Assembly (NCBI GenBank): GCA_963780865.1
Contig: CAWADT010000026.1
Coordinates: 1 to 64,000, forward strand
DNA length: 64,000 bases
Direction of reading: 5' to 3'
Source: FEN-1073 sp963780865
GTDB taxonomy: Bacteria; Chloroflexota; Anaerolineae; Anaerolineales; RBG-16-64-43
The translations under genes were made by a program, and so were the position numbers. Shown here in pieces: positions 8,954-18,409 of the stretch (positions are counted from its first letter, which is position 1; each line of letters opens with the position of its first letter). The notes under the pieces are model-generated. The model was given only the letters and a program-made list of their open reading frames with translations. It did no database searches and was not told the origin of the DNA.

Positions 8954-10519
8954 ATGGAAAAAAAATCCCCGAGGTCTGATTTAATGCGCAGGCCGTTTGC
9001 CCGAAACCGGATCGACGGATGGCTCTGGTTGCCGTTTCTTCTGGCCGCAGCCGGGGCATTGGCAATCGCCGTCCTCCCCTGGGAAACGATAGGAGCGCCG
9101 ATGCTGATCATGCTTTTGGCCGGCGGAGCGGCGGTCGGATGGGCGCTCATGGATTCTCCGGCGGAAGAGCGGCGCTTTGTGCTGCGATTGTTCGTTGTGG
9201 CGCTGGCTGTGCGGCTTCTAGCGGCGGCTGTATTCTACGGAACGACGGGGGGCAATCCAATCTACCTTTACAAGGACGCCGTGGGATACGACCGCATCGC
9301 CTGGATCCTGGCCCAGGCTTGGCACAACCATGGGATCCTGCCGGAGGCCGCGGGCCGGTTGGCGTGGATGGAAAACGATGTCTATCCTCGTACCTTAGCC
9401 GTGTTGTATTACCTCATCGGCCGGACGCCGGCGGCGGCCGTAGTGTTCAATACGGTCTTGGGCGCGGGATCGGTGTATCTGGTTTATCGGATCAGCGCGA
9501 TTCTCTTCGGCGTGAAACCCGCGCGCTGGGCCGGCTGGTTGACGGCGTTCTATACCGGCTTCTGGCTTTGGGGAATGATGGTGCTGAAGGATGCGCCGTT
9601 CCTTTTTATTCTTCTGCTCTTTTTCCTGGCGCTGTATCGGCTTGGAGATTTGCTGGTCGCGGGAGATTTTTCCCGCGAGCGGATCCTGCGCGCAGCGGGA
9701 TGGGCGGCGGTGCTGATCCTGGCCTGGTTGGGCGCCCGGGCGATCCGCCTTGATTACGCCGCGCTGGCGGTTGCCGCGGCGGCCGCGACGTTGCCCGTCG
9801 TATGGCTGCTTCGCTCCGGCCGGATCGGGCGCTGGGTGGTGTTCCTGGCCGCGCTTGCCGTCGGCGTGATCATCCTTTGGCCGAAGATCGCCGCCTTCCC
9901 GATTCCAAATGTCGCCGTGGACAGCCAATCCCTGTTGTTCCGAACCACTGATGTTCCGACCACCGGGACGGTGGGCGCCTTTCTCGGTTGGATCATCAGT
10001 CATCCGATGGGCTTTCTGCGCTACCTTCTCCTTACAACGGTTTCCACTGCGCTGGCGCCCTTTGCTTGGATTCTCCCCGGATCGCTTCCAGGTGGCTCCG
10101 GTTTTGATGTCTCTCTCCTCGCCTTTCCCGGAATGTGGCTGTGGTATGCCATGCTTCCTTTTTCCATTCTGGGATTTTTCCAGGCGGTCCGCCGCAGCCG
10201 GGGGGACGTTTGGCCGGTTGTGGTTTGCGGCGCCGGCCTCTTCCTGGCTTTCTCGATTCTCATCCCGCGGGAATCCCGGCATCGGGATATTATTATGCCG
10301 TTTGCGTTGATGCTTGCAGCCGAAGGATTGGTATTCGGTCGGAAATGGTGGTACCTGGGAGGATTGTTCTGGATTCCCCTAACGGGGTTGATGGCGTGGA
10401 AACTCAGCAGCCTGTGGCCGATTCTTTTTGCGGCGGTGATCACGGGAGCCGGATGGGTCGTTTGGTGGATGGTTCAGAAACGCCGGAGCCGGGACAAACC
10501 GGACGTCGGGGAAACTTGA
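8954..10519 (+). CDS. Polytopic membrane protein, ArnT/PMT-like GT-C
   Basis: A 521-residue protein with more than ten hydrophobic segments. After the first helices it has NPIYLYKDAVGYDRIAWIL, with an acidic residue in the first outer loop, and later ENDVYPRTLAVLYYLIGRTP. This arrangement matches GT39/ArnT-like GT-C proteins, which transfer sugars from polyprenyl-phosphate carriers on the outer face of the membrane. The final third lacks a clear soluble domain. It lies between two GT4 genes and its stop is one base before the next start. Exact substrate unknown. Confidence 0.6.
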   Translation: MEKKSPRSDLMRRPFARNRIDGWLWLPFLLAAAGALAIAVLPWETIGAPMLIMLLAGGAAVGWALMDSPAEERRFVLRLFVVALAVRLLAAAVFYGTTGGNPIYLYKDAVGYDRIAWILAQAWHNHGILPEAAGRLAWMENDVYPRTLAVLYYLIGRTPAAAVVFNTVLGAGSVYLVYRISAILFGVKPARWAGWLTAFYTGFWLWGMMVLKDAPFLFILLLFFLALYRLGDLLVAGDFSRERILRAAGWAAVLILAWLGARAIRLDYAALAVAAAAATLPVVWLLRSGRIGRWVVFLAALAVGVIILWPKIAAFPIPNVAVDSQSLLFRTTDVPTTGTVGAFLGWIISHPMGFLRYLLLTTVSTALAPFAWILPGSLPGGSGFDVSLLAFPGMWLWYAMLPFSILGFFQAVRRSRGDVWPVVVCGAGLFLAFSILIPRESRHRDIIMPFALMLAAEGLVFGRKWWYLGGLFWIPLTGLMAWKLSSLWPILFAAVITGAGWVVWWMVQKRRSRDKPDVGET

Positions 10520-10520
10520 G

Positions 10521-11717
10521 ATGCGAATATTATTCGTCGCTCCGAAAATTCCATGGCCTGCCACCGACGGCGGACGGATCGCCATCTACGAACTCGTCCG
10601 GCATCTGACGGAACGCGGACATCAGGCAGCCTTCCTGGGGTTCGGCGCACCGCGGGCGGCCGACGAGCTTCGCGCCCATGCGGGTTTGCTATGGGCTAAA
10701 GCGATTCCCCACGACACCGCCACCAACCCCGTTTCGGCGTTTGCGAATTTGTTTTCCCCCCTCCCGTACACGGCCTCCAAATACAAATCCGCCGCGATGG
10801 CCGACGCCATCCGGTCCGCCTTCCAGGAGGAATTGTTCGACCTGGTCCAGTTGGAAAATACCCACATGGCGCACTATCTCGGGTTGGTGCAAAAGCACAA
10901 CCGGCCTGCCGTGCTCCGTTTGCAAAACGTGGAATCGCTTCTGGCCGGACGATACGCGCAAACCATCGCCCCACCGTTCCGCTGGTACGTCGCCCTCCAG
11001 GCCCGGCGCATGTACCGGTTCGAAGCGCGCGCCTGCGAGCAGGCCAGCCTGTGTCTGGCTATCACCGAGGAAGACGCCGAGCGGGTCCGGCGGATGGCTC
11101 CCGATGCGCAAGTGGCGGTCTCGCCCGCCGGCGTGGACCTGGAGCGGTTTTACCCGCAGCCGATGAGCGAGGAACCCGGAACGGTGGTTTCCGTCGCCGC
11201 GTTGAACTGGCCGCCAAACGTGGATTCGATGCGCTGGTTTCGGGCGGAAATCTGGCCGCGGATTCTGAAGGAAGAACCGACGGCCCGCTGGCTCGTCGTC
11301 GGGAAAGATCCGCCCAGCGACATTCTGCGCTGGCCGGAAGAAGACCACTCGATTACGGTGACCGGATTTGTCGACGATGTCCGCCCCTATCTATTCCGCG
11401 GGTCGGTCGTCATCGTTCCGCTGCGGAGCGGAGGCGGAATGCGATTGAAGATCCTCGAGGCGATGGCTTCCGGAAAAGCCGTGGTGAGCACGCCCCTGGG
11501 CGCCGAGGGGATCCCCGCCAGGAACGGTGAAGAAATTGTCCTCGCATCGCCGGATAGGACGTTCGCCACGGAGGTAATCCGCTTGCTTCGCGAGGGGGCC
11601 GAACGCAAGCGGATCGGCAAGGCCGCGCGGACGTGGGTGGAGCGCTACGGATGGAATCGGATCGCCGAAGCGCTCGAGCGGGAATATGCCGCCCTCCTGG
11701 AAGCCCGCCCCCGATGA
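10521..11717 (+). CDS. Glycosyltransferase family 4
   Basis: A 398-residue GT4 protein beginning MRILFVAPKIPWPATDGGRI, an opening typical of the GT4 group that includes sugar-transferase PEP-CTERM and exosortase-linked enzymes. It carries VSPAGVDLERFYP at the hinge, VSVAALNWPPNVDSMRWF, and VIVPLRSGGGMRLKILEAMA with the donor-site glutamate. This type uses a GGxxxK-ILEA variant rather than E-x7-E. The last codons overlap the next gene as ATGA. Its role is addition of a sugar in cell-surface glycan synthesis; the donor is not predictable. Confidence 0.85.
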   Translation: MRILFVAPKIPWPATDGGRIAIYELVRHLTERGHQAAFLGFGAPRAADELRAHAGLLWAKAIPHDTATNPVSAFANLFSPLPYTASKYKSAAMADAIRSAFQEELFDLVQLENTHMAHYLGLVQKHNRPAVLRLQNVESLLAGRYAQTIAPPFRWYVALQARRMYRFEARACEQASLCLAITEEDAERVRRMAPDAQVAVSPAGVDLERFYPQPMSEEPGTVVSVAALNWPPNVDSMRWFRAEIWPRILKEEPTARWLVVGKDPPSDILRWPEEDHSITVTGFVDDVRPYLFRGSVVIVPLRSGGGMRLKILEAMASGKAVVSTPLGAEGIPARNGEEIVLASPDRTFATEVIRLLREGAERKRIGKAARTWVERYGWNRIAEALEREYAALLEARPR

Positions 11718-12754
11718 CGGATCCCCGTCCCTTCGTCTCCATCATTATTCCGTGCCGAAATGAAGAGCGCACGATTGGGCTGGTTCTGGACGCGCTGGAT
11801 CGTCAGACCTATCCCCGCGCGCGGACGGAGATTCTTGTCTGCGACGGGTACTCCGCGGACGACACCCGCGGCCTGGTCCGGGGGTTCATCGCGTCCCACC
11901 CGGATATTTCGATTCGCCTCATCGACAATCCGGGGCTTACCGCTCCGTCGGCGCTGAACGCCGGAGTGCGAGCGTCGAGGGGTGAAATCATCCTGCGGAT
12001 GGATGCCCACGCTGTTCCCGATCCGAAGTACGTCGAAGAATCCGTGCGCGCGCTTTCGGAGACCGGGTATGAGAGCGTCGGCGGAATGTGGGATGTCCAG
12101 CCCGGCAAAAAGGGGATTGTCGCCCGGGCGATCGCGGTTGCCGCCGGCAGCGGGTTCGCCGCGGGAGGAGTTCGGTACCGCGTGGGCGGGAAAGCGGGGG
12201 AGGTGGATACCGTCCCCTTCGGCGCCTTCCGGCGGGAAGTCTTCGACCGGGTGGGTTTTTTTAACGAACAGGTTCCGGTCAACGAGGATTACGAATTCTT
12301 CTTTCGAATCCGCGCGGCGGGCGGCAAAATCTATTTTTCCCCGGAAATACGATCACAATATTTCGCGCGGGCAGACCTTCGCTCGCTGGCGGAGCAATAT
12401 TTTCTCTACGGGCGCCAAAAAGCGGCGATGCTCTCCTTCCATCCGCGGTCGCTGCGGATGCGCCAGTTGATCCCGGCGGTATTTGTCCTGTCGCTCGCGG
12501 TTCCAGCGCTCGGATCGATTTTATCTCCACCGCTGGCGATCCTGCTGGCGGCGGAGATCGCGGTGTACATTGTGGCCTGCGCGGGATTTTCCTTTGGGGA
12601 AGCGTTCAGGCGCAAGAATCCGCCTCTGGCGGCGGTTTTGCCTTTGGTGTTTGCTTGCATTCATTTTTTCTGGGGGATAGGTTTTTGGATTGGCTTGGCA
12701 GCCAATTCCGGCCGACTTTATCGCACTTTGGCCGAGAAAAAGGCGGCTGGGTAA
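11714..12754 (+). CDS. GT2 glycosyltransferase with C-terminal membrane helices
   Basis: A 346-residue protein with a GT-A fold N-terminus: VSIIIPCRNEERTIG, then DGYSADDT as the first nucleotide-binding acid, RGEIILRMDAHAVPDP as the metal-binding region (D-A-H in place of DxD), and NEDYEFFFRIRAAGG as the acceptor ED motif. After residue about 255 come two to three hydrophobic helices that would anchor it to the membrane. The architecture resembles succinoglycan-type ExoA proteins. The ATG at 11714 sits in an ATGA overlap with the upstream GT4 gene. Confidence 0.85.
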   Translation: MTDPRPFVSIIIPCRNEERTIGLVLDALDRQTYPRARTEILVCDGYSADDTRGLVRGFIASHPDISIRLIDNPGLTAPSALNAGVRASRGEIILRMDAHAVPDPKYVEESVRALSETGYESVGGMWDVQPGKKGIVARAIAVAAGSGFAAGGVRYRVGGKAGEVDTVPFGAFRREVFDRVGFFNEQVPVNEDYEFFFRIRAAGGKIYFSPEIRSQYFARADLRSLAEQYFLYGRQKAAMLSFHPRSLRMRQLIPAVFVLSLAVPALGSILSPPLAILLAAEIAVYIVACAGFSFGEAFRRKNPPLAAVLPLVFACIHFFWGIGFWIGLAANSGRLYRTLAEKKAAG

Positions 12755-12805
12755 AGCCGTTCGGTTTCGGTAAAATACCGTTCTTCCGCGCGGAGGCGGA
12801 ACGCC

Positions 12806-13753
12806 TTGTCAAAATTCCTGATCACCGGCGGCGCCGGTTTCATCGGATCGCATCTCGCCGAAAACCTTGTCGGACGGGGCCATGCGGTCCGAATTCTGGA
12901 TAATTTCTCCACCGGACGGAGGGAGAACCTTTCCGCGGTTTCCGGAAAGGTGGAGATTTTGGAAGGGGACATCCGCGACCGGGATGCGGTCCGGACGGCT
13001 GCGGCCGGGGTGGATTTCATTTTGCACCAGGCGGCTTTGGTATCGGTCACCCAATCCGTGGAGAACCCGGAGGAAACACTGGCGATCAATGTCGGGGGAA
13101 CCCTAACGGTATTGGAAGCGGCGCGGGAGGCGCGGGTTCGAAAAGTGGTACTCGCCTCGTCCTGCGCGGTCTACGGTGCGGGCCGGATCCCGGCCCGGGA
13201 GGAGCAAGCGGCGATGCCGCTCTCGCCTTATGCGGCCAGCAAACTGGCGGCCGAAGCCTTCGCGCTTTCCTATGTTTCATCCTATGGGATGCCCTGCGTT
13301 TGTTTGCGATATTTCAACGTGTTCGGCCCGCGGCAGGATTTTCATTCGCCGTATTCCGGTGTGATCGCGATCTTCATCGCGCGCGCCCTCGCCGGGCAGC
13401 TTGTGACGATCTTCGGCGACGGACGCCAAACCCGTGATTTTATCTATGTGGGAGACGTCGCGAGAGCGAATCTGCTGGCGTGCGAATCGGATCGGGCGGA
13501 CGGCCGGGCGGTGAATATCGGCACCGGCCGGGGCCGCAGCCTCCTCGAATTGCGCTCCGAACTGGAGTCCGCCTCCGGTGCGCGCTTGAAGCTGGAATTT
13601 TCCGCGCCGCGCCCGGGCGATATCCGCCACTCGCGCTGCGCGCCGGCTCGCGCCCGCTCGTTGCTCAGCTTCTCGGCGCAGGCCGATTTCCGCGCCGGGT
13701 TGGAAGCCACCTTGCGCTGGCAGCGTGACGGACAGGGGGCGAGGGCGAAATGA
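12806..13753 (+). CDS. NAD-dependent sugar epimerase, UDP-glucose/GlcNAc 4-epimerase-like
   Basis: An extended short-chain dehydrogenase of 315 residues. GGAGFIG near residue 8 binds NAD, SSCAVYG (about 118) and YAASK (about 142) give the catalytic Ser and Tyr-x3-Lys, and RYFNVFGPRQ and GDGRQTRDFIYVGDVA are typical of GalE/WbpP-type UDP-hexose or UDP-HexNAc 4-epimerases. It would interconvert gluco and galacto sugar nucleotides for the adjacent glycosyltransferases. The predicted start is TTG at 12806. The stop overlaps the next gene as ATGA. The substrate (UDP-Glc or UDP-GlcNAc) is not settled. Confidence 0.85.
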   Translation: MSKFLITGGAGFIGSHLAENLVGRGHAVRILDNFSTGRRENLSAVSGKVEILEGDIRDRDAVRTAAAGVDFILHQAALVSVTQSVENPEETLAINVGGTLTVLEAAREARVRKVVLASSCAVYGAGRIPAREEQAAMPLSPYAASKLAAEAFALSYVSSYGMPCVCLRYFNVFGPRQDFHSPYSGVIAIFIARALAGQLVTIFGDGRQTRDFIYVGDVARANLLACESDRADGRAVNIGTGRGRSLLELRSELESASGARLKLEFSAPRPGDIRHSRCAPARARSLLSFSAQADFRAGLEATLRWQRDGQGARAK

Positions 13754-15636
13754 ATAAAACCATCGTCCTGCTCCGCAACCGCTACCTGTTCGGCGCCGAT
13801 TTGGTGATCACCGTTCTATCCGTGGTTATCGCCTTCAGTCTCCGCCTCGAATCTGAAAGGCTGAGGTTATATCTTCCCACCATCGCGGGGATGATCGTAG
13901 CGGCCTTGCTGGTCAAACCCTTTATCTATTGGCGCTTCGGTTTGTACCGCCGCTTCTGGGCGTATGCCAGCATGACGGAAGCGATGATCATCCTCGGTGC
14001 CATCGTCGTCAACGCGATTCTGATGATGGCGTATTACTTCATCTCGCCACTCATTATTTATCCCGCCGTTCCCCTCTCTATCCCGATAATCGACGGATTG
14101 GTCAGCCTGGTTCTGGTCGGGGGGATGCGCTTCTCCATTCGCATCCTGTCCGAGATTTTACAGGCCCGGCGGCGTCTGCCGGGCAGCGGGGCGACCCGCC
14201 GCGTGCTGATCGCCGGCGGCGGCGACGCGGGCGCGCTGGTGGCCCGCGAGATGCAGAAGAATCCGCAACTGCACATGATCCCGGTCGGATTTCTCGACGA
14301 CGCGCCGGAAAAACTGCACCAGCGGATCCATGGAGTGCAGGTGCTCGGCCCGCTGAAAAACGTGCTCGCCCTGGCGGCCGAACACGAGGCGGACGAAGTG
14401 GTGATCGCGATGCCGTCGGCGTCGGGCGAGGTCTTCCGGCGGCTTTCGGATTTATGCCGCAAAGGCAAACTGCCCTACCGGACGATGCCCGGGCTGTACG
14501 AGCTGATCGGAGGGCGGGTGAGCGCCGGGCGGCTGCGCAATGTGGAGGTGAGCGACCTGCTGCGCCGCGCCCCCGCGCAAACGGCCGACCAGGCCGTCGG
14601 TCACGCGCTGAGCGGGAAGCGGGTGATGGTGACCGGAGCCGGCGGTTCGATCGGCTTCGAACTTTGCCGGCAGATCGCGCGCTGGGGCCCGAGCGAGATC
14701 ATCATGCTGGGGCACGGGGAGAACAGCATCTTCGAAGCGCTCCTCGAACTGGGGGAGGATTATTCCGGTTTGGCGCTGCACCCGATCATCGCCGATATCC
14801 GCGACCGGCCCCGCATGGAGTCCGTGTTCCGCGCCCACCGGCCGCAGGTGGTGTTTCACGCCGCGGCCCACAAGCATGTTCCGCTGATGGAAATCAACGT
14901 TGAGGAAGCCTTTACCAATAACGTGATCGGCACGCGCAATGTGGTGGAGTTGGCGCTGGAAGCCGATGCCGGGCGGATGGTGCTCATCTCGAGCGATAAA
15001 GCCATCCGGCCCACGAGCGTGATGGGAGCCACCAAGCGCTTGGCGGAAATGATCGTCCAGGACGCCGCCCGCCGCAGCGGGAAGTCGTACGTCTCGGTGC
15101 GGTTTGGAAACGTCCTGGGCAGCCGCGGATCGGTCATCCCTGTGTTCAAACGGCAGATCGCGCGCGGCGGGCCGGTGACGGTGACCCATCCGGAAATGGA
15201 AAGATATTTCATGACCATCCCCGAGGCGGTTCACCTGGTGCTGCAGGCGGCCTCCTTTGGCGAAGGCGGGGAAACCCTGCTCCTGCGCATGGGCAAGCCG
15301 GTGCGGATCGTTGCCCTCGCCGAAGATCTGATCCGCCTCTCGGGATTGGAACCCGGGCGCGACGTCCCGATTGTGTTTACCGGCGTGCGCCCCGGCGAGA
15401 AACTCAGCGAGCAACTGTGGGAGGACGAGACGGTGTTGCGTCCGACCACCCATCCGGACATTCTCCGCCTGACGGAAGAAAACCATAATTGGAAACCGGG
15501 CGAACTGAACCGGACGATCGATGCACTGTCCGGGATGGCGGAACAGGGCAAGGTTTCGGAGCTGATCGAGACGATGAACGGGATCGTGGATGGAACCATC
15601 GGCCAGACTCCGCCGCCGGAAATGACCAGCGTGTAG
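13750..15636 (+). CDS. Membrane nucleotide-sugar dehydratase/epimerase, CapD/WbpM type
   Basis: A 628-residue protein. About four membrane helices occupy residues 10-135. A CoA-binding-like Rossmann domain follows (RRVLIAGGGDAGALVARE), then a second Rossmann domain with TGAGGSIGFELCRQ. SSDKAIRPTSVMGATKR carries the Met-x3-Lys version of the Tyr-x3-Lys motif known in this family. Such enzymes are UDP-HexNAc 4,6-dehydratases or C4/C6-modifying relatives that make UDP-2-acetamido-2,6-dideoxy sugars such as QuiNAc or FucNAc precursors. Length fits the long membrane form. It overlaps the epimerase by ATGA, and the two are probably expressed together. Confidence 0.85.
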   Translation: MNKTIVLLRNRYLFGADLVITVLSVVIAFSLRLESERLRLYLPTIAGMIVAALLVKPFIYWRFGLYRRFWAYASMTEAMIILGAIVVNAILMMAYYFISPLIIYPAVPLSIPIIDGLVSLVLVGGMRFSIRILSEILQARRRLPGSGATRRVLIAGGGDAGALVAREMQKNPQLHMIPVGFLDDAPEKLHQRIHGVQVLGPLKNVLALAAEHEADEVVIAMPSASGEVFRRLSDLCRKGKLPYRTMPGLYELIGGRVSAGRLRNVEVSDLLRRAPAQTADQAVGHALSGKRVMVTGAGGSIGFELCRQIARWGPSEIIMLGHGENSIFEALLELGEDYSGLALHPIIADIRDRPRMESVFRAHRPQVVFHAAAHKHVPLMEINVEEAFTNNVIGTRNVVELALEADAGRMVLISSDKAIRPTSVMGATKRLAEMIVQDAARRSGKSYVSVRFGNVLGSRGSVIPVFKRQIARGGPVTVTHPEMERYFMTIPEAVHLVLQAASFGEGGETLLLRMGKPVRIVALAEDLIRLSGLEPGRDVPIVFTGVRPGEKLSEQLWEDETVLRPTTHPDILRLTEENHNWKPGELNRTIDALSGMAEQGKVSELIETMNGIVDGTIGQTPPPEMTSV

Positions 15637-15702
15637 CGCCGAACTTGATGAACGGTTTTGGTTTTTCCTCCCGCTCGCGAATCTCTATGAAGTTTTTTTG
15701 AA

Positions 15703-17101
15703 ATGATCCGCCTTCCAACCGCAAGGTTGATAATTAAAATAATATTGGCCCTCGCCGGCTTCGCGCTGCTCGGGTGGATCCCGGCCTCGTCGCTGCAGGG
15801 CGCCACGCCTTTTCGCCCAAATTGTGCGGGCGATCCTCCTCCGCCCACGGCCTGGGCTGCGTTATGGTTTCCCTCCGAACCCGATTTCGCCGTGGCGGCC
15901 GGCCGGGAATTGCTCGCCCGCCCGGACTATCCGGGAGCGGTATGCTACCTGACCCTGGCCGAGAAATACCGGATGCAGGATCCCGTTTTTCTGTCGGATT
16001 TGGGCATCGCACTGTGGGAAACCGGGAAAACGGATCAGGCGATCGTCCGTTGGGAGCAAGCGCTTGCCCTGGATCCATCGCTAGATGGGACCCTGGACCG
16101 GTTGTGGAAAGGCTATTTTCAAACCCGGCAATGGACGAAGGCGGAGGATGCCCTCGGCCGCTGGATCGCACTCCACGCGGACGATACCGAAGCCGTCTAT
16201 CAGCTGGCATTGATCCGCGCCGCGGGCGATCCGGGGAGCGCTTTGGCGCTGCTGGATGAGTTTAACTTCCGCTCCGCCTGCGCTTGGAAAAAAAGCGCGG
16301 GAATTGGCGGCGGTCATCCGGTCGGCGATCGCCTTGCGAGTCCCGGAATATATCTTTGCCCGAACCGGCGAGGAACTGCTGAGCCTGGGGGAGCCGGCGC
16401 TCGCCGAGGAAGCCATCCGCCGGGCGATCGATCGAAATCCGAATTACGGCGAAGCCTATGCCCTGCTGGGGGCGGCCCAGGAAGCCGCGGGCGAAAACCC
16501 GGAGGACTCCTATCGCCGCGGGGCCGCCCTCGCTCCGAAATCTGCGCTGGTTTGTATGTTGTATGGCTCGTGGCTGCACCGCAAGGGAGACCTCACCGGA
16601 GCCCGTTGGTGGCTCTTGCAGGCTTGGGCGGTTACGCCAGGGGATTGGAACGTCGCTTCCGAATTGGCGCAAGTTGATTTTACGCTGGGCAACGTTGGGG
16701 ACGCCGAGGGATGGGTTTTACAAGCGATGACGGCCCATCCGCAGGAAGCGGAGGCTTGGATCGCCCTGGCCAGGTTTTACATCGAGAACGATTACCGGGT
16801 GGAAGATAGCGGGATCCCGGCGGCGCGCCAGGCCGTTATCCTGGCGCCAACCAACGACCGGGCGCTGGATATTCTTGGACTGGGATGGTTCAGGGTGGGC
16901 GATTTTCCCACGGCGGAACGTTTCTTTCTCCGCGCCCTGGAACAAAATCCCGATTCGGCCGAAGCGCATTTGCATTTGGGGATGTGCCTCCAGGAAGAGG
17001 GACGGATCGCGGAAGCCCGGACGGAGTTGGAATCCGCCCTTCGGCTGGATCCCTCCGGATCCATCGGCAAACAGGCAAGCTCGATGTTGGCAAAATATTG
17101 A
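15703..17101 (+). pseudogene. TPR-repeat protein with N-terminal membrane anchor, frameshifted
   Basis: The joined product would be about 465 residues: a hydrophobic N-terminal helix (IIKIILALAGFALLGWIP) that may be an uncleaved anchor or signal peptide, followed by at least seven TPR-like helices, among them SDLGIALWETGKTDQAI and LDILGLGWFRVGDFPTAERFF. The first frame runs to about 16255 and the second resumes with MSLTSAPPALGKKAREL at 16256. One extra base near 16250-16256 separates them. TPR proteins of this sort act as scaffolds for protein complexes; no partner is identifiable. It ends block A. The break may be a sequence error. Confidence 0.65.
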
Positions 17102-17139
17102 TCCGGAGGGACCTGAAGAAGAAAGGAGGAGAGAAACCG

Positions 17140-17499
17140 ATGACTCCGCTCAACCTAATGCATTGCACCCCGGTCCGCAAGGATGACCGCCCGCTGTCCG
17201 AGGGCGAGATCCGGGAATATGCGCGCGAGATTCCCGAGTGGAAGGTCGTCGAGCGGGAAGGGCTGAGGCGGCTGGAACGCGAGTTCCGCTTTAAAAATTT
17301 TTCCACGGCGCTGGAATTCACGGATCAAGTGGGAGAACTGGCCGAAGCGGAAGATCATCATCCGGCGATGCTCACCGAATGGGGACGGGTGACGGTCGGC
17401 TGGTGGACCCATAGGATCGGCGGCCTGCACCGCAACGATTTCATCATGGCGGCGAAAACCGACGAGCTGTTTGTGGCAGCCGGCCCGCGCGGATCGTAA
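17140..17499 (+). CDS. phhB: 4a-hydroxytetrahydrobiopterin dehydratase
   Basis: A 119-residue protein of normal size for the pterin-4a-carbinolamine dehydratase (PCD/DCoH) family. It dehydrates 4a-hydroxytetrahydropterin, recycling the cofactor of aromatic amino acid hydroxylases or similar oxygenases. The active-site signature EDHHPAMLTEWGRVTVGWWTH contains the His-His-Pro core, then Trp and His at the expected spacing, followed by D in KTDEL. AAAGGAGGAGAG at 17122-17133 is a strong ribosome site for the ATG at 17140. No aromatic amino acid hydroxylase is in the window; a moonlighting role is possible. Confidence 0.9.
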   Translation: MTPLNLMHCTPVRKDDRPLSEGEIREYAREIPEWKVVEREGLRRLEREFRFKNFSTALEFTDQVGELAEAEDHHPAMLTEWGRVTVGWWTHRIGGLHRNDFIMAAKTDELFVAAGPRGS

Positions 17500-17520
17500 C
17501 CGGAACGAAGGAAACCGGGA

Positions 17521-17526
17521 TATAAT
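17521..17526 (+). promoter_or_regulatory. Candidate -10 box TATAAT for the small membrane protein
   Basis: A perfect TATAAT lies 37 bases before the next ATG, in the 63-base gap after phhB. No good TTGACA-like box sits at the right distance (the 17-base-upstream region reads GTAACC), so only the -10 half is supported. Confidence 0.35.
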
Positions 17527-17562
17527 TTTTCCCGCGGAAGGAAAATCTTTGCGGATAACATT

Positions 17563-17763
17563 ATGACCAGACTTCAAGCGCTGAAAATTCTCAACCCCAT
17601 CCTGCTGATCCTGCTTGTCTTTCAAATTGTCTCCGGGCTGAATCCGATGCTGGTTCCGTATACAATTCATCAGGATGTGGGGATTCTCATCGGGTGCGGG
17701 ATTCTGCTGCACCTGACCCTCAATTGGAATTGGATTCGAACCAACATTCTCCGCCGAAGATAA
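17563..17763 (+). CDS. Small two-helix membrane protein, DUF4405/cytochrome-b-like
   Basis: A 66-residue protein with two hydrophobic segments (about residues 10-26 and 40-54). The second carries histidines: YTIHQDVGILIGCGILLHL. His residues facing one another in paired helices are typical of small DUF4405-like or cytochrome b561-type membrane proteins that may bind heme, but with only two helices it would need partners. The last residues RTNILRRR are basic, fitting a cytoplasmic C-terminus. No experimental function is known to me. Confidence 0.55.
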   Translation: MTRLQALKILNPILLILLVFQIVSGLNPMLVPYTIHQDVGILIGCGILLHLTLNWNWIRTNILRRR

Positions 17764-17796
17764 ATCAACCGCTCCCGGACGGTTAGCGAAAACCTC

Positions 17797-18237
17797 ATGC
17801 CCATAAGGATCGACAATCTCTTTATGACCGCCCTACTCTCCTCGCCGCTGCACGGGCTGATGGGAGACGGATTTGCCGTGATCACCGTTACCGGACGGAA
17901 AACGGGCCGGCGGATATCCACGCCGGTGAATGTTTCCCCGCGAGGCAAAGAGTGGATCGTGATCAGCTTCCGAAACAGGAAATGGTGGAAAAATCTTCAG
18001 GACGGTCGTCCGGGGGAACTGCGGCACCGCGGGAAAACTTTCCCGATCGCGGCGCGCATCCTGGATCAGTCCTCCGCAGTCGCGGCCGAGCTGAAATCCT
18101 ATTTAGATCAATTTCCCGGACGAGCGAAATATTTCGGAATTCAGACGGACTCAGGCGGACAAGTTTCCGAGGAAGCGTTGACCCGGGCAGCGCAAGACCG
18201 GGTGGTAATCTTCCTCGCGCCGAGCGCTTCGGGTTGA
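17797..18237 (+). CDS. Nitroreductase/deazaflavin-dependent (DUF385) family protein
   Basis: A 146-residue protein with the split-barrel flavin-fold pattern: VITVTGRKTGRRISTPVNV near the N-terminus, where DUF385/DDN proteins bind F420 or flavin, and EWIVISFRNRKWWKNLQ in the middle. Members reduce quinones, nitro compounds or unknown substrates with F420H2. The C-terminus is short and charged. It may form a small operon with the preceding membrane protein. The stop codon overlaps the -35 box of the tRNA promoter that follows. Cofactor choice cannot be fixed from sequence. Confidence 0.65.
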   Translation: MPIRIDNLFMTALLSSPLHGLMGDGFAVITVTGRKTGRRISTPVNVSPRGKEWIVISFRNRKWWKNLQDGRPGELRHRGKTFPIAARILDQSSAVAAELKSYLDQFPGRAKYFGIQTDSGGQVSEEALTRAAQDRVVIFLAPSASG

Positions 18238-18261
18238 CACTCCCCCTTGCTGGGCTATAAT
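18234..18261 (+). promoter_or_regulatory. Consensus sigma-70 promoter of tRNA-Leu
   Basis: TTGACA (18234-18239) and TATAAT (18256-18261) both match the housekeeping consensus exactly, spaced by 16 bases. The tRNA begins 18 bases after the -10 box, leaving a short leader. This is the strongest promoter visible in the window. Confidence 0.8.
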
Positions 18262-18278
18262 TCCGGCGCGAGTTTAAA

Positions 18279-18360
18279 GCGCTGGTGCTGGAACTGGCAG
18301 ACAGGCATGGTTGAGGGCCATGTGCCGCAAGGCGTGGGGGTTCAACTCCCCCCCAGCGCA
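18279..18360 (+). tRNA. tRNA-Leu, anticodon GAG
   Basis: The 82-base sequence folds into a class II tRNA: acceptor arm GCGCTGG (18279-18285) with CCAGCGC (18353-18359) and discriminator A at 18360. The anticodon stem CATGG/CCATG encloses the loop TTGAGGG, giving GAG. The long variable arm reads about GTGCCGCAAGGCGT, and the T arm is GGGGGTTCAACTCCCCC. The large variable arm and the GAG anticodon identify leucine (CUC/CUU codons). The 3-prime CCA is not encoded and would be added after transcription. Confidence 0.93.
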
Positions 18361-18367
18361 CACTGAT

Positions 18368-18403
18368 CGCCGCCAAATCCCGGGCGGCGGTTTTGTTTTT
18401 TTT
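18368..18403 (+). terminator. Rho-independent terminator after tRNA-Leu
   Basis: CGCCGCC (18368-18374) pairs with GGCGGCG (18383-18389) across an eight-base loop and is followed by a T-rich run, GTTTTGTTTTTTTT. It lies right after the tRNA and should end its transcript. Confidence 0.85.
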
Positions 18404-18409
18404 CCTCTG

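Noticed and set aside
14452..15486. Reverse-strand ORF of 344 codons
   Set aside because: It is antisense to the conserved domains of the CapD/WbpM-like gene and has no family signature.
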